Assembly: GCA_905221615.1 (NCBI GenBank)
Contig: CAJNDT010004879.1
Span: forward strand, 310,001-374,000
Direction: 5' to 3'
Length of the DNA stretch: 64,000 bases
Source: Symbiodinium sp. CCMP2592
Lineage: Eukaryota > Sar > Dinophyceae > Suessiales > Symbiodiniaceae
Under the pieces are notes generated by a model. That model was not told where the DNA came from. It saw only the letters and a list, made by a program, of their open reading frames with translations, and did not search any database. Made by a program: the position numbers and the translations under genes. Of the stretch, positions 11,300 to 24,437 are shown piece by piece (positions within the stretch are counted from its first letter, which is position 1; each line of letters starts with the position of its first letter).

Positions 11300-12160
11300 T
11301 CGGAGAGGGTCTGCCGATCCGTGCTTGTCCCTATGTCGTGCACCAGGTGGAATTGTGGACGCCCCTGATGGCAAGTGATCAGGAAGCTGCCGAGATTAGT
11401 GATGGGCTTAGATCTTATTCGCATCGTGGCAGCTGCTCCGTGATCGGACCGGCGTGGTGTTTCAGCACCGCTGGAGATGTGTAGGGTTTCCTTGCCAGTG
11501 TGCTTGGCAACCGTCGGCGTCTCAACCCTGCATTCAGTCCCCTGGCTTAGCACACCAGCCTCGGGTGAAGCTTCAGATAGGCAGCGACAGTTTCACGGTT
11601 CTCTAGCTCTAGCTGGCAACAATTGAAAGGCTTGGCAGCTGCCGGACGCATGCAGCAGACGCTGCATGTCAAGCCTGCACCTGCATCACACGGATTCGCT
11701 TGGATATCATGATGTACTGGCATTTACCATTGCAACTGTTGAATTATGAGGAGAAACATATCTGGACACAAGAGCTCATGGACATTGCAAGACTTAGTGA
11801 CTGTCCATGGCAGGGGGCGCTCGGGCAGCTTAATTAGTCAAAAATGCTTCGCACTTGTGGCTTGCAGCATGCATTACTTGTGGAGCTTCGTCCAGCACAC
11901 TGGGTGCCGTCAGCAAAGCTTGGTTCCTCTTCCGGGTCGTTTGCTTTTGGCTCCAACGAAGCCTCTGTGCTCGCGCTGGCCGACCGGCCAACCCCAAGCT
12001 TGCATTCCCGGATGTTTATGTCAGCTACGTGAAGCACGAGCAGAGATTTCAGCCGTTTAGCGAAGATACTACGTCATACCGTCTTTTCGCTCGTTGGAAG
12101 CAAGCTCATGTTGTCAGCTCGATCCGCCACGAGCCTGCTTACCAGGAGCAGGTTTATCAG
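11300..12160. other. RAD51 end to choline dehydrogenase start; nothing resolved
   Basis: The last residues of RAD51 and its stop should lie here. A possible final exon follows the CACACCAG at about 11545-11552, but the match to the family tail is poor. From about 11844 there are plus-strand frames that may belong to the leader or targeting region of the choline dehydrogenase gene. They have no motif I can name. Confidence 0.35.
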
Positions 12161-12164
12161 CAAT

Positions 12165-15100
12165 GCTGCAGGCCTGTCAGAAAGCGTTCCCTGTCAACAG
12201 CTGCTGCCAGTGAGTGCACTCACACCGTACGCCACAACCAAGGAGGCTATGACTATGTGATTGTTGGTGCTGGTTCGGCTGGTGCTGTTGTGGCCCATCG
12301 TCTTGTGAAAGACGCAGGCGCTAAAGCTCTTTTGCTGCAAGAGGGTGTCTTCAAAGTTTGAGGCTCATGTTGGGTTCCACGATGGCTCACGGCAGAACCA
12401 AGGTCCTCCTCATTGAGAACGGTACCAGCCATCAGGGTCGATGGGATTGGTGGAAGATCAACATGCCCGCCGCGCTGACTTTCAACTTGGCCAACGCCGC
12501 TTCGTAGCAGCGATCCGCTGTGGTGAGGCGGCCTTGTGGAGGCTTCGCCCTGCGTAGCCTATGTGTCGTCGCTTTGCGTCTGAGGCCAAGTACAACTGGG
12601 ACTTCTACACGGTTCCTCAACGGCACATGGATGGCCGACGCTTGCACCAGCCGCGTGGTCGAGCTCTGGGCGGGTCCTCGAGCCTCAACGCTATGGCCTA
12701 CGTGTGCCTTGGCTCGACTGCATCGGCTCGGCTCGGACAAGCTTGAAGATCTCTGTTCTCGAAATTTCATTGCTCATTTGGCAACGTGCCAGGAGAGGCC
12801 ACGCACTTGACTACGAGCGCTGGGCACAGGAAATCGGTGAGGGTGGTCATGCCTGGGCCTACAGGACAGACATCCTACTTGTAGAGTTCTTGAAGGGCTG
12901 CCAGGCAGATGCGTGCAGCATCCCGAGCGAGTCAGTGGATGCAACAGAGCGCAACACGCAGGAGCATCCTGCCGTACTATCGCAAAGCACAGACTCATCA
13001 AGAGGGCGAATCTTTGTATCGTGGAGGCCGGTTCGACTTTCCGGCTGTGGCGAGACATCGTCTCACTGCTCTTATCTGACAGGTTCCGGACCACTTTCTG
13101 TGACTCGTCGTAGAACACCTGCAGTGGCGGCCATCAACGATGCCTTCATTGCCGCCGGTGAGCAGGTTCCTCTCGAAGTGAACAGTGCACCAAGTTGCAA
13201 CTTTCAGAGTGTGGTGCCTCGGTGCCGGCAAGGCTGGATACCCAAGGAGCAGCTCGTTTGTCGCGAAGCGCGGCCGGGCCGGGCGGACAGTACTTCAACC
13301 CTTCCCCTCGATCGCCAGGACCGAAGACATGAACGGCTTTCAGCAGGAAGGATTCGGACAAATGGACATGACAGTAACGTCTTGCTCTCAAGAACTGTGT
13401 CAGTCGGGATTGCATTGTGTTCAAGCCATCTGCAACTGAGGCCGGATGGCAAGCGAGCAAGTACCTGGGAATGCTATCTGAGACCGCTCATGTATCCCAA
13501 GAACTCAGAGGCAGCGGGAGAATATTGTGAGCAGATCATGTGTGGCAGCTACATCTTGCAGAGTTGCGCTGCAGTCCTTCGCCGTTTCATCATGAGGACG
13601 ACGCGGCTGGAAAACGACTCAAGGCTTTGCTTTACCCGACCTTCCGCAAACTTCAAAGGAAGCTATTGCTGTTGGCAGGTGATCACCAACCAGATGGCTG
13701 TACGCCTCATTTGCGAAGGTACCAAGGTGGTTGGGGTGGAAACCATTCCCTCTCCAAAGCCGAAGCGAGGCATGGCCGTGTGCGCACACACATGCACGCT
13801 ACCCTTCAGCCTTTCCTACGGAGGTGGCGGCTTTCACAGTGATTCCTCTGGAGTTGTGCAGCGCCACTTCGCTCGCGAGGAGGTCATCCTATCAGCAGGC
13901 CCCGTGCTGAGAATCCTCACGGCCGTAGCCGAAGTACTGTCGTCAGGTGCTGTTGGCTCCCCACAGCTTCTGATGACGAGTGGCATCGGTGATGCCAAGG
14001 CCATGTTGCCCCTCCAAAGTAATGTACTGGTACCAGAACGCCATTTGACATTCTCGGTGGGCAAGACCGCATGCAGCCAACCCAAAGTCTCGCAGCACAG
14101 ACTTCTGTCTTATACCATACCCTAGGTCGGAACACCGTAGGGGACTGTCTCAAAAAGCCGAAGCGGCTGTGACAACAGTTGAGAAGGAGCTTGTGATCGA
14201 CAATTTGTGGGGAAGGCGGCACGGAATGGGATGTGTGGTGGAGTAGGGTCCCGGATGCGACTCATCGCTAAGCAAGGGGAACTGGTTGTTCCCCATGTTC
14301 GCTTTTTCTCAGACGCCCTGAGACTTCGACACGTCAGATTTCAGCTCAGCTGTGATTGCAAGGAGCTTGAGCGTCTAGGACTTCCAGTGCTGCTTGACCA
14401 GCCAGCTGTGGGTCAGAATCTGCAAGATCACCTGGAATTCTACGTGCAGTACCTGCTCCTTGGCGAGGTGTTTCTTTGAGATGTCGCAAGTATATTGAAG
14501 TGAGATGTCCAGTCTTCAACACTCAGGAGCCGATACCCTTGCTCGCTGTATCCTTGGGCAGCAACCTTTCCGGGCCTTGGTATCCTCTCAAAGTACGCGT
14601 ACCGCCAACCATGGAGAGCCATTCATGCTGGAGTTCTCTGGTTCATGGCGGGTGCTGGCATTGGCTCTTCCAACCATTTCGAAGTGGGTGGTTTCATCAG
14701 ATCACGGCCTGGGATGCGCCACCCAGATCTGCAATATCATTTCATCCCTGGGATAGTAACTGGCCAGCTGGATTTCCTTCCAGAGCATGGCTATCAGGCT
14801 CACTGTGGCACAATGCGCCCGACAAGTCGTGGCACAGTTCAGCTCAGCAGTGGCAGCATTTTGGACGCACCTCTCATCGATCCTAACTTCCTCTCCACAG
14901 AGGAAGACCGAATAGATATGCGTGCTGGGCTACGATTGACAGTGGAGCTGATGGAGCAGAGCGCTCTGAGTGACTTCAAGCTGCGACGTTACGCGCCTGC
15001 CGATCTCGACTTGGACTCCGATGAGGCCGTCGATAGCTGGATCCGCTCCTCTAGTCACTCAGGCGGATTGCTGTTCGTCGAAACTCTAAACCCCGCGTCT

Positions 15101-15541
15101 GTGCCAGAAGTGTCCTTCCCTGATCTCCAGGATATCATCTGTCGTGCACTTGTGCGATGGGCAAAGTTGTGGACGCGACGGGCCGGGTTAACGGTCTGGA
15201 AAAGCTGCGCATAGTGGATGCATCCATAATGCCGTCCATGACCAGTGGAAACCTGAATGCGCAGCGACCTTAGCGGGGGTTGGAATGTAGTAGATGGCAT
15301 GTTGGAGAGAGTGAAACTGTCCTATGCAGCGTCACGCGTCAGTATGCTGCGTGCCCGAACGCCTGTTCGGCGGACCGGCCTTGCTGGCACAGCGTCCATA
15401 TGTGCGCGGAGGCCTACGATCATGATGGCAGAGAAGATCGCAGACGATATCTGTGGACGCGAGGCGCTTCCACCTGCCGAGGAGCGGCCACTAGCCGAAG
15501 CAAAGGCCAAGGAAAGGCGCAGGAACGCAGCGCAGTTACTT
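12165..15541 (+). CDS. CHDH: Choline dehydrogenase-like GMC oxidoreductase
   Basis: This FAD enzyme family oxidises choline towards betaine aldehyde, the first step to glycine betaine. The first clear exon (12165-12325) encodes the FAD-binding motif [18 protein letters not shown]. Next come VLLIENG (12403-12495), [17 protein letters not shown] (12585-12703) and [11 protein letters not shown] (from 12793). Further on are [12 protein letters not shown] (about 12965), [14 protein letters not shown] (13320-13370), VVGVE (about 13735), [17 protein letters not shown] (GMC signature, 13945-14000), VGQNLQDH (about 14410) and a substrate domain (14640-15060). The C-terminus has [19 protein letters not shown] (15178-15260) and [13 protein letters not shown] (from about 15412). 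The catalytic His lies in the region around 15055-15245 but I did not pin it. Introns begin with GC (12326, 12496) or GT (12704). A Ser-Thr-Ala-Ala stretch before the FAD motif may be a targeting leader. Other GMC alcohol oxidases are possible, but the whole pattern fits bacterial-type and mitochondrial choline dehydrogenase best. Confidence 0.88.
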
Positions 15542-15549
15542 AGTATTTC

Positions 15550-17718
15550 GCCGTTTCGGCTTATCTTGCTCCCGTGTAAGGCTGTAATGCATGAAAGTGC
15601 AGGATGCGAGTTGGTACGTGCCAAACGACTACGAGTCCCTTCAGCGCCGGTCTTAGCAAAAGGGCTTTGTCGTAGATCCGAAGAGAGCGCAGCCAGCCGT
15701 GGTCAAAAACTTCGCTAGCTTGTCAGCCTCTTCACAAGGAATTGCATAAGCCTGCCCGTGTGACTACAGGCGGTGATATCGTCCCTTTTGCTTTGAGCAG
15801 CGTTGCTTTCTTCAACCCCGTCAAATTCGCAACGTTTTGAGAGGCAGCTGTTTGAACTTTCATTTTTGCCAGCCTAGCATCAATACAAGGGCGCATGGCT
15901 CCTGTACAGCCCGCCTCCCCTTTTGAACACGACTGAGAATCAAGGGATTCTCAGATCTGTCCTGCTTGGCTTGCAAGACAGCTTGCCTCCACGAAAGGAA
16001 CCTTGCTACTCTCAGCGCCGACGGAGACTACCTTGTACATGTTGGCTTTTTGGAAACTTTGGAGAGAACCGCTGGCTCAAGTTGACACCAGGTTGCAGTA
16101 GACACAGCATGTGAGGTGACCTATCGTTCAGGCGTCGTGCAGCCTGACACTGTAGCTAGGTGAGCAGCCGCTATCGGTTTTCAGCTTTCACCACAGCCTC
16201 ATTGCTCGGTTTCTTGGCGTGAAGGATTGCGTTGGATTTACATGCATGCGCAGCTTCATGTGCTCCTGGTCTAGCTGGAGCCAAAGCGAAGCTGGGGGCC
16301 GAATCTGACTTGTTGCCGAATGTTGCCGATAGATCAGGCTGCATGTTCTTGGAGGTCTAAAGTGTGACGATGCAGACGGCATGTTGGGGTCTCTTTGTCA
16401 TGCTGTCAAGCACCCGAGTGGTTGCAAAGGCCTGCAACGATGCCTGCAGGGACGACAGCTTTAGACCTTGTGCAGGGCATCACCGAGTGACCTCTCTCCG
16501 CAGACATGAACAAATCGAAAGCTGACAAGGCTCGCACGAATATGGGAGGTACAGCAGCCGCATCGCGCTGAAGATGCTTTTCCAGCAGTTCGGCGAGGCG
16601 GGTCCTTCTCAACGCATGGACTCAGTTCGCTTGCCTAAAAGTGCCTGCGCGTGCGAGGTGACAGCATGCTGGATACCTCCATTAGAGCATCGCAGCAATG
16701 AGAGAGCGTGCCCCGTGATGGAACCATGTTTGAGCCATGTCAACACGGAAATTGCAGCTGTCAATCAACCGAAAGGTACGTCAAGTTTGGTACCACCAAA
16801 GCAGCGCAGGTGTGGCTCCATGAGTCCTCTGAAGAGTGATAGCTTGAGGAAGGCAGTGCAGTGAAGTAGATCCTGTCGCAAGGCCGCTTTCGAGGCTTCT
16901 CAAGCAGGCCAACTGTTTCTTGTGTGGCGCCCAAGATCGAGCTGAAGTCACGTCACAGCGCCACAAGTGCCACAAGCCACATCAAGCCACGGCAGAAGCG
17001 CAAGGACGGCGTGAGCCTAAAGGCCGAGTGGCGAATGGCACCGGCAAGGACCCCGTGGCGAATGTCTCCAATATTGTCGCTTCTCGTCGCTTCTCGTCGC
17101 TTCTCCTCACAGCAGGACACAAGATGCTCGGGACTTCGAAGCTCGAGGTAGCAATTTGATGACGCTTCTTGCCTTCATGGCCCATGCCATACCCAGTTGC
17201 CGAAGTGAAGCGAATCTCGAGGTCACGGGACCTTATGCGGGCGCAGATGCGGGGAGGGGGAGGAGGAAAAGGAGGGTCAGCCGTATTCTCAGTTAAGAGC
17301 AGAGTGAGTTGCGACTTACGTATCACGATGTATCACGTATCTGTGGTGCTTAAGGGCCGTGATGACCCTCGTGGTGCTGGAGGCGGCAAGGGTAGGCGCG
17401 ACCTTGATAGCGGTGGCTCTCGTGCTCTGATGGATCGGGCCGGGAGCCAAAGAATCGACTGAGGCTGCGCACTCACGCAGGAACACCATTTTTTTGGCTC
17501 AGGTTTCTGGAGGCTCGAGACGCAACGACGACAGAGAACGAGACAGGTGATCCTCTGTGGTGCTTGCAGGGCCGTACGTGATGCCTGAGTGCCTTGTGCC
17601 GATTGCATGCACCGAGCAGGGAGAAGGATCGAAAGGCGAAGGCTACTTCCGGCACTCATGGTGTGCTATGTGCATACTGGTTTGTCATGAGTCCATGTGA
17701 GTGCATGTGTGATGTACA
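15550..17718. other. No gene identified; possible exons of the RS protein
   Basis: Plus-strand frames near 16574-16864 and 16924-17150 are rich in Lys, Arg and Ser. A Gly-Arg-rich stretch lies near 17215-17275. These could be 5' exons of the arginine/serine-rich gene at 17.7 kb, but I cannot show it. A 10-bp step (TCGTCGCTTC-like) repeats three to four times at 17075-17105. Confidence 0.35.
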
Positions 17719-17986
17719 GGAGAGGGAAAGGAGCAGAGAAAGAGACAGGCCGCGAAAGGGTTGCAAGAAGTTGCAAGATGAGCAGAGAAGTCTAAACGTT
17801 CCTCAGAGGAAGAGGAAAAGCCGCAGCCGCAGCCGCGATCGCAAGCGCCGGGAGCGCTCGCGGAGCCGGCGCAGCGGGCGCAGCGCGAGCCGCCAGAAGC
17901 GCTCCGAGGAGCGGCCGGCGGCGCTCAAGGCCGCCGCACCACACGGGCCGCTGATAGCCGCGACCTTTCCTCCTCCCCTTCAGTGA
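17719..17986 (+). CDS. Arginine/serine-rich (RS domain) exon
   Basis: After an acceptor-like GTACAG the frame reads about 90 residues ending at a stop, dominated by Arg-Ser and Arg-Glu dipeptides (QERERSRERDRPRK, then RKRKSRSRSRDRKRRERSRS). Such RS tails occur in SR splicing factors and several other spliceosomal proteins and mediate phospho-regulated contacts in the nucleus. No RNA-recognition motif or PRP38 domain was found upstream, so the parent protein cannot be named. Third-position GC is much higher here than in the flanks, which supports real coding. Confidence 0.5.
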
Positions 17987-17989
17987 TTC

Positions 17990-19076
17990 AGCCAGGATGG
18001 TGCTGTTGCGGTTGACGACGACGAGGGCACCACTGCCGTGATCTAGTAGGCAGCCCAAGATCGCCTTCAAGCCTTCCCTTGAAGCCTTGCCTTCCCTGTG
18101 CCTTTGTTGGTCTTATGTCACGACCTGCGCCGAGGCCAACTGGAGTTCATGTGCGTTTCGAAGATGCAGCGTTCCAATGTCAGAAATGTCAGAATGCATG
18201 GCACCTGCTGGTCTGCAAGTGCTGAATCAGAGCCGAATCAGTGCTGACATGTGCTGACCTTCGGAGATTCCGATTTTGCGCACCATGCCGCATGTGTTGC
18301 CAGCCCCATTGCCCGAAATACCGGATGTGCTTGCTGTTCGGGCTCTGGTCAGTTTTAAAGAACCCGCAGCACTCCAGCCTATCTCAACTTCCAGAGCCTC
18401 GTGGCATTGTTTTCCCCCTTCCATTGAAGCCTGCAGAATGCCACCAAGATCAATCATCCATCTGCCCTGCTCGCAGCAGTCTCCCAGTATTCCAACACTG
18501 TCTTTGGTTAGCTCTCATTTTTCCCCTTGCAAGCATGGGCTAGCCACGGTGGGCAGGTGGCAGCATTGAACTAGGAATGTGCAAGCAGGCTACACTTTGT
18601 CAAGGGCTGTTGCGACAGTTTCGTCTTTCGTCTCGCAGGCTATGCTGGCCATGGCAGCAACAAAGTATTCAGTCGAAGGTGGGCCGGTGTGCTTCCGCAG
18701 CAGGCTAGATCACGGCGTTTGAGGCTTTGTAGATACACGGAGCCCCTCCGAAGCTCCTCTACCTATCTATGTATCTATCTGTTCTCCCATCAGCAGAGGT
18801 CTCATGACTAGGCATTTGGACGTGATTTCTGGCTGGTTCCACAGCGGAAATCAGAGGAACACAGAGGCATCTCAAAACCGATGCAGGGGTTAGGGGTTCG
18901 ACTCCAGGTTCGATCCCGTTGGGTTGACTGTTTGAGGGACTGAGAAATGTCTGCATCAACGTCAAACCAGGCCTTGACTGCGTGGAAGGATCCCGAGTGT
19001 CTTTAAGCCCCCGCTTGAAACCGCACTCTCACTTGTTGGTCACTGGCGGCAGTGTGCCAGGCTGCAAGAAGCTCAG
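17990..19076. other. No gene identified
   Basis: A Cys-rich plus-strand frame at 18241-18540 has no metal-binding spacing I can recognise. A stretch near 18890-18925 contains a T-loop-like GGTTCGATCCC, but no cloverleaf forms around it. Otherwise nothing is seen. Confidence 0.4.
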
Positions 19077-19500
19077 TCGTCGACGCGCGTGCCCAACCTG
19101 CAGCTGATGCGCCGAAGGCTCTTTAAGCTTGCTGCAGCTGGCCGTCTTGATATCTGTTTCACTGGCAGGGATGCACTGCCGGGTTTCTTGTCGCGAGACA
19201 TCATTGACCAAGAGATCCAGCAGCTATGCGCGAAATGGCCAGCGATACTCGAGGACAACACAATCATTCGTAAAGCACAGGGGCGGTATCGCATCAACGG
19301 CCGCGAAGTGACGGTGTCTTTGAGAATGCGAGAAGCCACGCGGGAGGAAGAAGAATGTGTTTCCAAAACTCCGTCTTTGGATGAGGCAAAAGCTGCTGAC
19401 GGGCAGGTCATGGACCTCAGTGGAGACCTCATTGTTCGGGATGGGCCACTAAAGCAGCCATTTCTGGATTATGTCTTCGATACTGGACAGAAGGAGTATT
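19077..19500 (+). CDS. Unidentified probable exon
   Basis: A plus-strand frame opens after an acceptor-like GCTCAG and stays open well past 19500. Up to about residue 140 it looks like a real globular protein: a Leu/Arg/Lys-rich helix, then RYRINGREVTVSLRM, then a Glu-rich patch and DGPLKQPFLDYVFDTG. After about 19500 the composition changes and the frame is probably intron. I do not recognise the family. No start codon or following exon could be fixed. Confidence 0.45.
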
Positions 19501-22500
19501 ACTCAATGGCTGAGCCAGACAAATTGGAGAACAAATCCGTGGATACGCCAAAGCCACTGGCTCCCGACTTGAAGGGTGGCCAGCTGGCAGTTCAGGACGA
19601 CCGCCTGGAGGCCAATAGCTGTAGCAACGGCCTTAAGATCAAGAGTCACTTCTGGGCTCCCGGTCTTCTCAGGCAATGGAGATTGCTTGGACATCCAGTG
19701 ATGCCGATTCCCTCAGCGAGTTGCCTCAGATGCCATTGCCGCCGCCATTGCCGCGCTCTTGGGGGAGCGAGGAGCGAGCATCGAGTCAGTAGACGTTGCT
19801 GTGTCGCTCACAACATCCCTATATCTCTGAGGCCCAAGAGTTCGGAGCCAGTGCAGCATGCAGCAGGCACCTCTCGACTGCTCGAGTACCATCTGGAAAG
19901 GCATGATGCAGATTAAACATGACACCGGTCTGGTTCAGGCATTCACTTGACGAAGACCTGCCAAGAAACGTCTCAGTGACATGGCGAATACCATATATTC
20001 AGCTTTGTTTGCATGAGAAGCCAGACTGCCGGACGTTCCGCATCGTTCCGCAATTTGAGCGTGTCAAGTGCGACGCATATAGCAAGGAAAGAAGGTAGCA
20101 GCTTGAGTTGTTGTCATTACCCTTGCACCGCTGAGTCTGCTCAGCTTAGCGCAAACTACGCTGTTCATCCAAGGTTATGCAGAACCTATGATGCAGAGGC
20201 ACCTGAAATCACCGACATGACATATCTCGTGCTCCCAGGTTGAGTTCAGACAGCTCGACTCTGCTTCGTCAGGCATGTCTTGTCGAGATCGTCATGGACA
20301 TGCCAATAGCACCCGCTGGAAGCTTCCCAGTATGCCACGCGATGTTCTGCACCCCACAGGTGGGCTTGCATTGAATGCTCCCTTCTCCCTTGCTTCAGCA
20401 ACTGAATCAACAAGCACCAGGTAGCTTCGGATCTTCGTCTCGACGCAACAAGTGTCATTGATGTGCGTTGCGACTGCGAGGCATGTGCAGTGGCTTCCCC
20501 GAACTCTCCTGTTGTGATGGGCCTGCGGCACAGTGGAGTCCAGCTCAATGGAAGAGTCTAAGCGAAGGAGTCGCAAGCCAGGAGGAGTATGCTTCCAGGA
20601 AGGGTGTCGTGTACTGGAGCAGTCCAGGCTGTCCAGCATGTTGCAGCTGCAAGCGTTTCGGTTGTTTGCAGGCTTGTTCGGTCCTGTCCGGCCCTTTCGT
20701 GCTTTTGGTCTGGGAGTGTCACGAGAGAACCGTCTTCCCTCCAAGATGGTTCGAGTATCACGTCACCTGGTAGACTATCCGGCTTGGCTGACATATGGCA
20801 GAATTGGAGGCTGACGAGCCCTCAATAGTTGAGTCGTTGAGTCACCTGAGCCATGTCTAGCAGCTGGTGTCTACTTGTTTCGAAGCTGCGAGAACCATTC
20901 TCATTAAATGCACATCATGTTTACAGAGGGTTGCTCTGAGGGTCCTTATTCTGCGACGAGAGCCGAAATTGAGTGTGCAAAGCAGGGGGCTGCAAGAAGC
21001 TGGGGCTGAAGCATTTGGACGCTGGTCTTTCTCCGGCGTAGATTGCCTAAAACGCTTGGATGAGAAGCGTGGCTGCCTTTTTTGTGAAGATTCCGCACCC
21101 TGCGAGTCATTCTCGGATGCCCGAACCACTCGTAGACAGGTTGACGTCAGCACAGCCGTGCAGGCATTAATCATGCATACAATAGTTCACGCTCGCCACA
21201 TTGCGCCGCAAGTGCAGTTCAAAGCAGTGAGCGCGGGAAGGGCAGGACGGCTGACTAACGGGCCTCGACCTTGACAGCAGTGAGCGGACATCAAGAGTCA
21301 TCGGAAATGCAGAACATATCCATGCGCATGCATGGCCGACCGTCTGAAATCATTCTGCTCGGTCTTGGCAGGAAGTCGTGAAACCTGATGTTCTGAACTC
21401 CTCTGCAAGCCCATTGCATCAAACTGTATTTCCTACCCCGCAGTTTTGTGCGACTAAGGTCCCCACGGTGACAGCTCCACGAAGCCCTGCGTCGAGTTGC
21501 AGGAGGTCCAGAGCTCTCTGGATTTCATTTTCAGTGTTCACAGAGTGCTCAGTGATGCGCGTTCTCTTCTCGCAGAATGACGTGCCTGGCGGGCCCGTGA
21601 AGCCTTCGGAGCTGGTCATGCGAAACCCCTGGCCACAGGCCGAAACATGTAGCGGCTGCATCACTGTCGCATGTCCTCTTTCAGACGCTGTTCCGAAGAG
21701 ACTGTGCAAGAGTTGCTTGGTGTATGTGATGGAACTTCTGCAGCAGTGCTAGCTTCTTTGCGAAGTCTGGTCGATAACCGAAAGCAGCATACGCACAGCC
21801 ACCAGCCGTAGCTGCAAAGACGGAAAGCCAAGATCTCTTGCGTGGGCTTCACGGTGAAGCTGCAAGTAGCCTTGGTTGCACAGGTCCTATAGGTCCTGAA
21901 GATTCGCCCAAAACAGGACGGAGCGGTTCAGCTGCTTCCGCTGCTTCCGGCCGTCAGTGACTTTCGAGGCCTAACTAAACGCCTTGGCGCGCGCGCGTTT
22001 GCTCTGCTCCGAACTCTGCAGAGTCTCTCTCTCTCCTTCTCAGGGGTCTTGTCCTCAGGTAATGGCCCTGCCAAGGTAAAACGCCGGCACAAGTATGGAG
22101 AGGCCACGACAAGAGACAGGAGACGCTAGAGAGAGTGCATGAGCTTCGGTGTCTCACATGCTGCACGTAAGCTTAAGAGGATCAGAGGTTTGTCGAATGT
22201 TCGTGACTTGCATTGCGCAGGTGATCTTGCCTGGTGAATTGACGTTTGGATTCGGGCATGCTGCATCCAAGATTGACCAGGCCTTTAGGGACGTGTTGCC
22301 TTTCGATATCGCAGCGCCTTGCCGCGTTTCGGCCAGGCCCAGGCATGGCCAGATCGTCCACTCCGAGAGGCGAGGGGAGCGATCGGAGCTCTCAGCTCTC
22401 GCCTCTTCTGCGGTTCTTTTGCCCTTTCGCAGGCTCCGACGAAACAGGCCCCTGCCGCACTGGCATTGGATGAGCTGCACCTGGCAGAGCTGTAGGACTT

Positions 22501-23157
22501 TAGGCAGCCCAAGCCCTGCCCTGAACCGGACTCTGCGAAAAGCGCCATGCAAGACGCCTCCAAGGGTAGACGGACGTGGTGTGTTCACAGGCCCATCAGA
22601 GTTGCCCCTTCGTCTCACACATCGATCGTGACAATACATGTTTCACCGCAGCTACGACGACCCGCCGTGCGCATGCAGAGAGCGGCTCCGAAAGATCACA
22701 ACACTTTGGCATGCTCTCTTCCAGCATTCACACATCACTATCAAGGATCACTAGCAACCAAAGGCATCGTGGCGGAGTAATTAATGCCCATGTGCATTTC
22801 AACAGATCTTGGCACGTGTGTCTATTTCGACCCCATGTCCAATGTGATGTCTTACCTGTTGCAGCTGTCGAGTGCTCTGTTCGCACGATGAAGGCGCCAG
22901 TAGCATTTTAGTGTTCCTGATGTGGTTGCCGGCCCAGCACCTGGCGTCTAAGCACAGGCCAAGGTTCAAACATTCAGCATCATTCTGCAGTACCTATCGA
23001 GCAGAGGCGTTATTGGCGCCTTCTGACAGACGGTTGAAAAGGCACCTGCCTACGTCGGAGCTTTACAGATGGACACAGAATGCCGCCTCGCGAAGTGTGG
23101 GAGCCTTACATGCTGATTCGAAGGAGAAGCGTGGCTTGTGAGCATTTTGGCAGATTC
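19500..23157. other. No gene identified
   Basis: Frames such as 20867-21274 and 22149-22631 (+) and 21419-21709 (-) are open but carry no motif. None forms a convincing exon series. Composition is uniform, with no simple repeats until the trinucleotide array begins. Confidence 0.4.
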
Positions 23158-23829
23158 GACACTCCTCCTCCTACTACTGCTACTGCTACTGCTCCTGCTG
23201 CTGCTGCTACTACTGCTGCTGCTGCCAAAGCTGCTACTGCTCCTGCTGCTGCTGCTGCTACTGCTACTACTACTTCTTCTTCTACTACTACTACTACTTC
23301 TACTACTACCGCTACTTACCACTACTTACCACTACTACTACTACTACTGCTACTACTACTACCACTACTACCACTACTACCACTACTACCACTACTACCA
23401 CTACTACCACTACTACCACTACTACCACTACTACGACTACGCCAAGAACTACAACGACAGCAACTACTACTAGTACCCAATAACAACAACTACTGCTACT
23501 ACTACTTACTAGTACTAGTACTAGTACTAGTACTAGTACTAGTACTACTAGTAGTACTAGTACTAGTACTAGTACTAGTACTAGTACTAGTACTAGTACT
23601 AGTACTAGTACTAGTACTAGTCTAGTACTAGTACTAGTACTAGTACTACTACTACTACTACTACTACTACCACTACACTACCACTACCACTACCACTTAC
23701 CACTACCACTACCACTACCACTACCACTACCACTACCACTACCACTACACTACCAATACTACCACTACCACTACCACTACACTACCGCTACCGCTACCGC
23801 TACCGCTACTACTACTACTACTACTACTG

Positions 23830-23889
<60 letters not shown>

Positions 23890-23892
23890 ATC

Positions 23893-23946
<54 letters not shown>

Positions 23947-24014
23947 GTCCTCCTGCTGCTGCTGCTGCTACTGCTGCTACTGCTAGTGCTATTACTGCTG
24001 CTAGTACTCTACTA
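23158..24014. repeat. Mosaic ACT / ACC / ACTAGT array
   Basis: About 850 bp of trinucleotide repeats in blocks: CTG/CTA mixtures, CACTAC, an ACTAGT hexamer block (about 23510-23643), CACTAC again, then ACT, then CTG. ACTAGT is a perfect palindrome, so that block can fold on itself. The Leu- and Thr-rich frames are artefacts. The last 28 bases (23987-24014) recur in the second array: a 22-mer at 30974-30995 and a 14-mer at 30197-30210. Confidence 0.97.
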
Positions 24015-24437
24015 TTTCAATTGAACGCTGTGCGAGCGGGCTCAGCACATAGCGGGCGATTGCCGCGGTGCACTCACATGGTGTGAAACTGACTCAGACC
24101 CTATAGCTGAACAGCCCAGGTCGAAGACCTTTGGGTGTTGGCGGCCTACAGGCTTCCAGCTAACTGGCAGTGGTCAGCCGAAGCAAGTTGGTAGGCTGCC
24201 AGGCATCAAGCTTCAGATTGTTGTGTGTACCTGAGCGAGGATAGTGATTATGCAGCACTAGTAGCAGAGGCACAGTTCTGCGACTGGCAGAAGGCGAGGC
24301 ATGTTTTTCTCTGACAGCGGCGGCAATCAGCAGAAAGGCCGTCAGTCCGTTCCGGAAGAAACGAAGTAGAAATGCAGGCATGGCCTCCGCATTGCACTGC
24401 ATAGGTTGCCATTGGCACCGGTGATCAAAGTTGGAGC

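Noticed and set aside
17480-17505. Spliced-leader-like string (CCATTTTTTTGGCTCAG)
   Set aside because: It resembles the end of the dinoflagellate spliced leader but has extra T bases and lacks the 5' half; chance cannot be excluded.
18880-18930. tRNA-like T-loop (GGTTCGATCCC)
   Set aside because: No acceptor, D or anticodon stems pair around it.
23080-23625. Leu-, Tyr- and Thr-rich frames
   Set aside because: Translation of the ACT/ACTAGT array, not protein.
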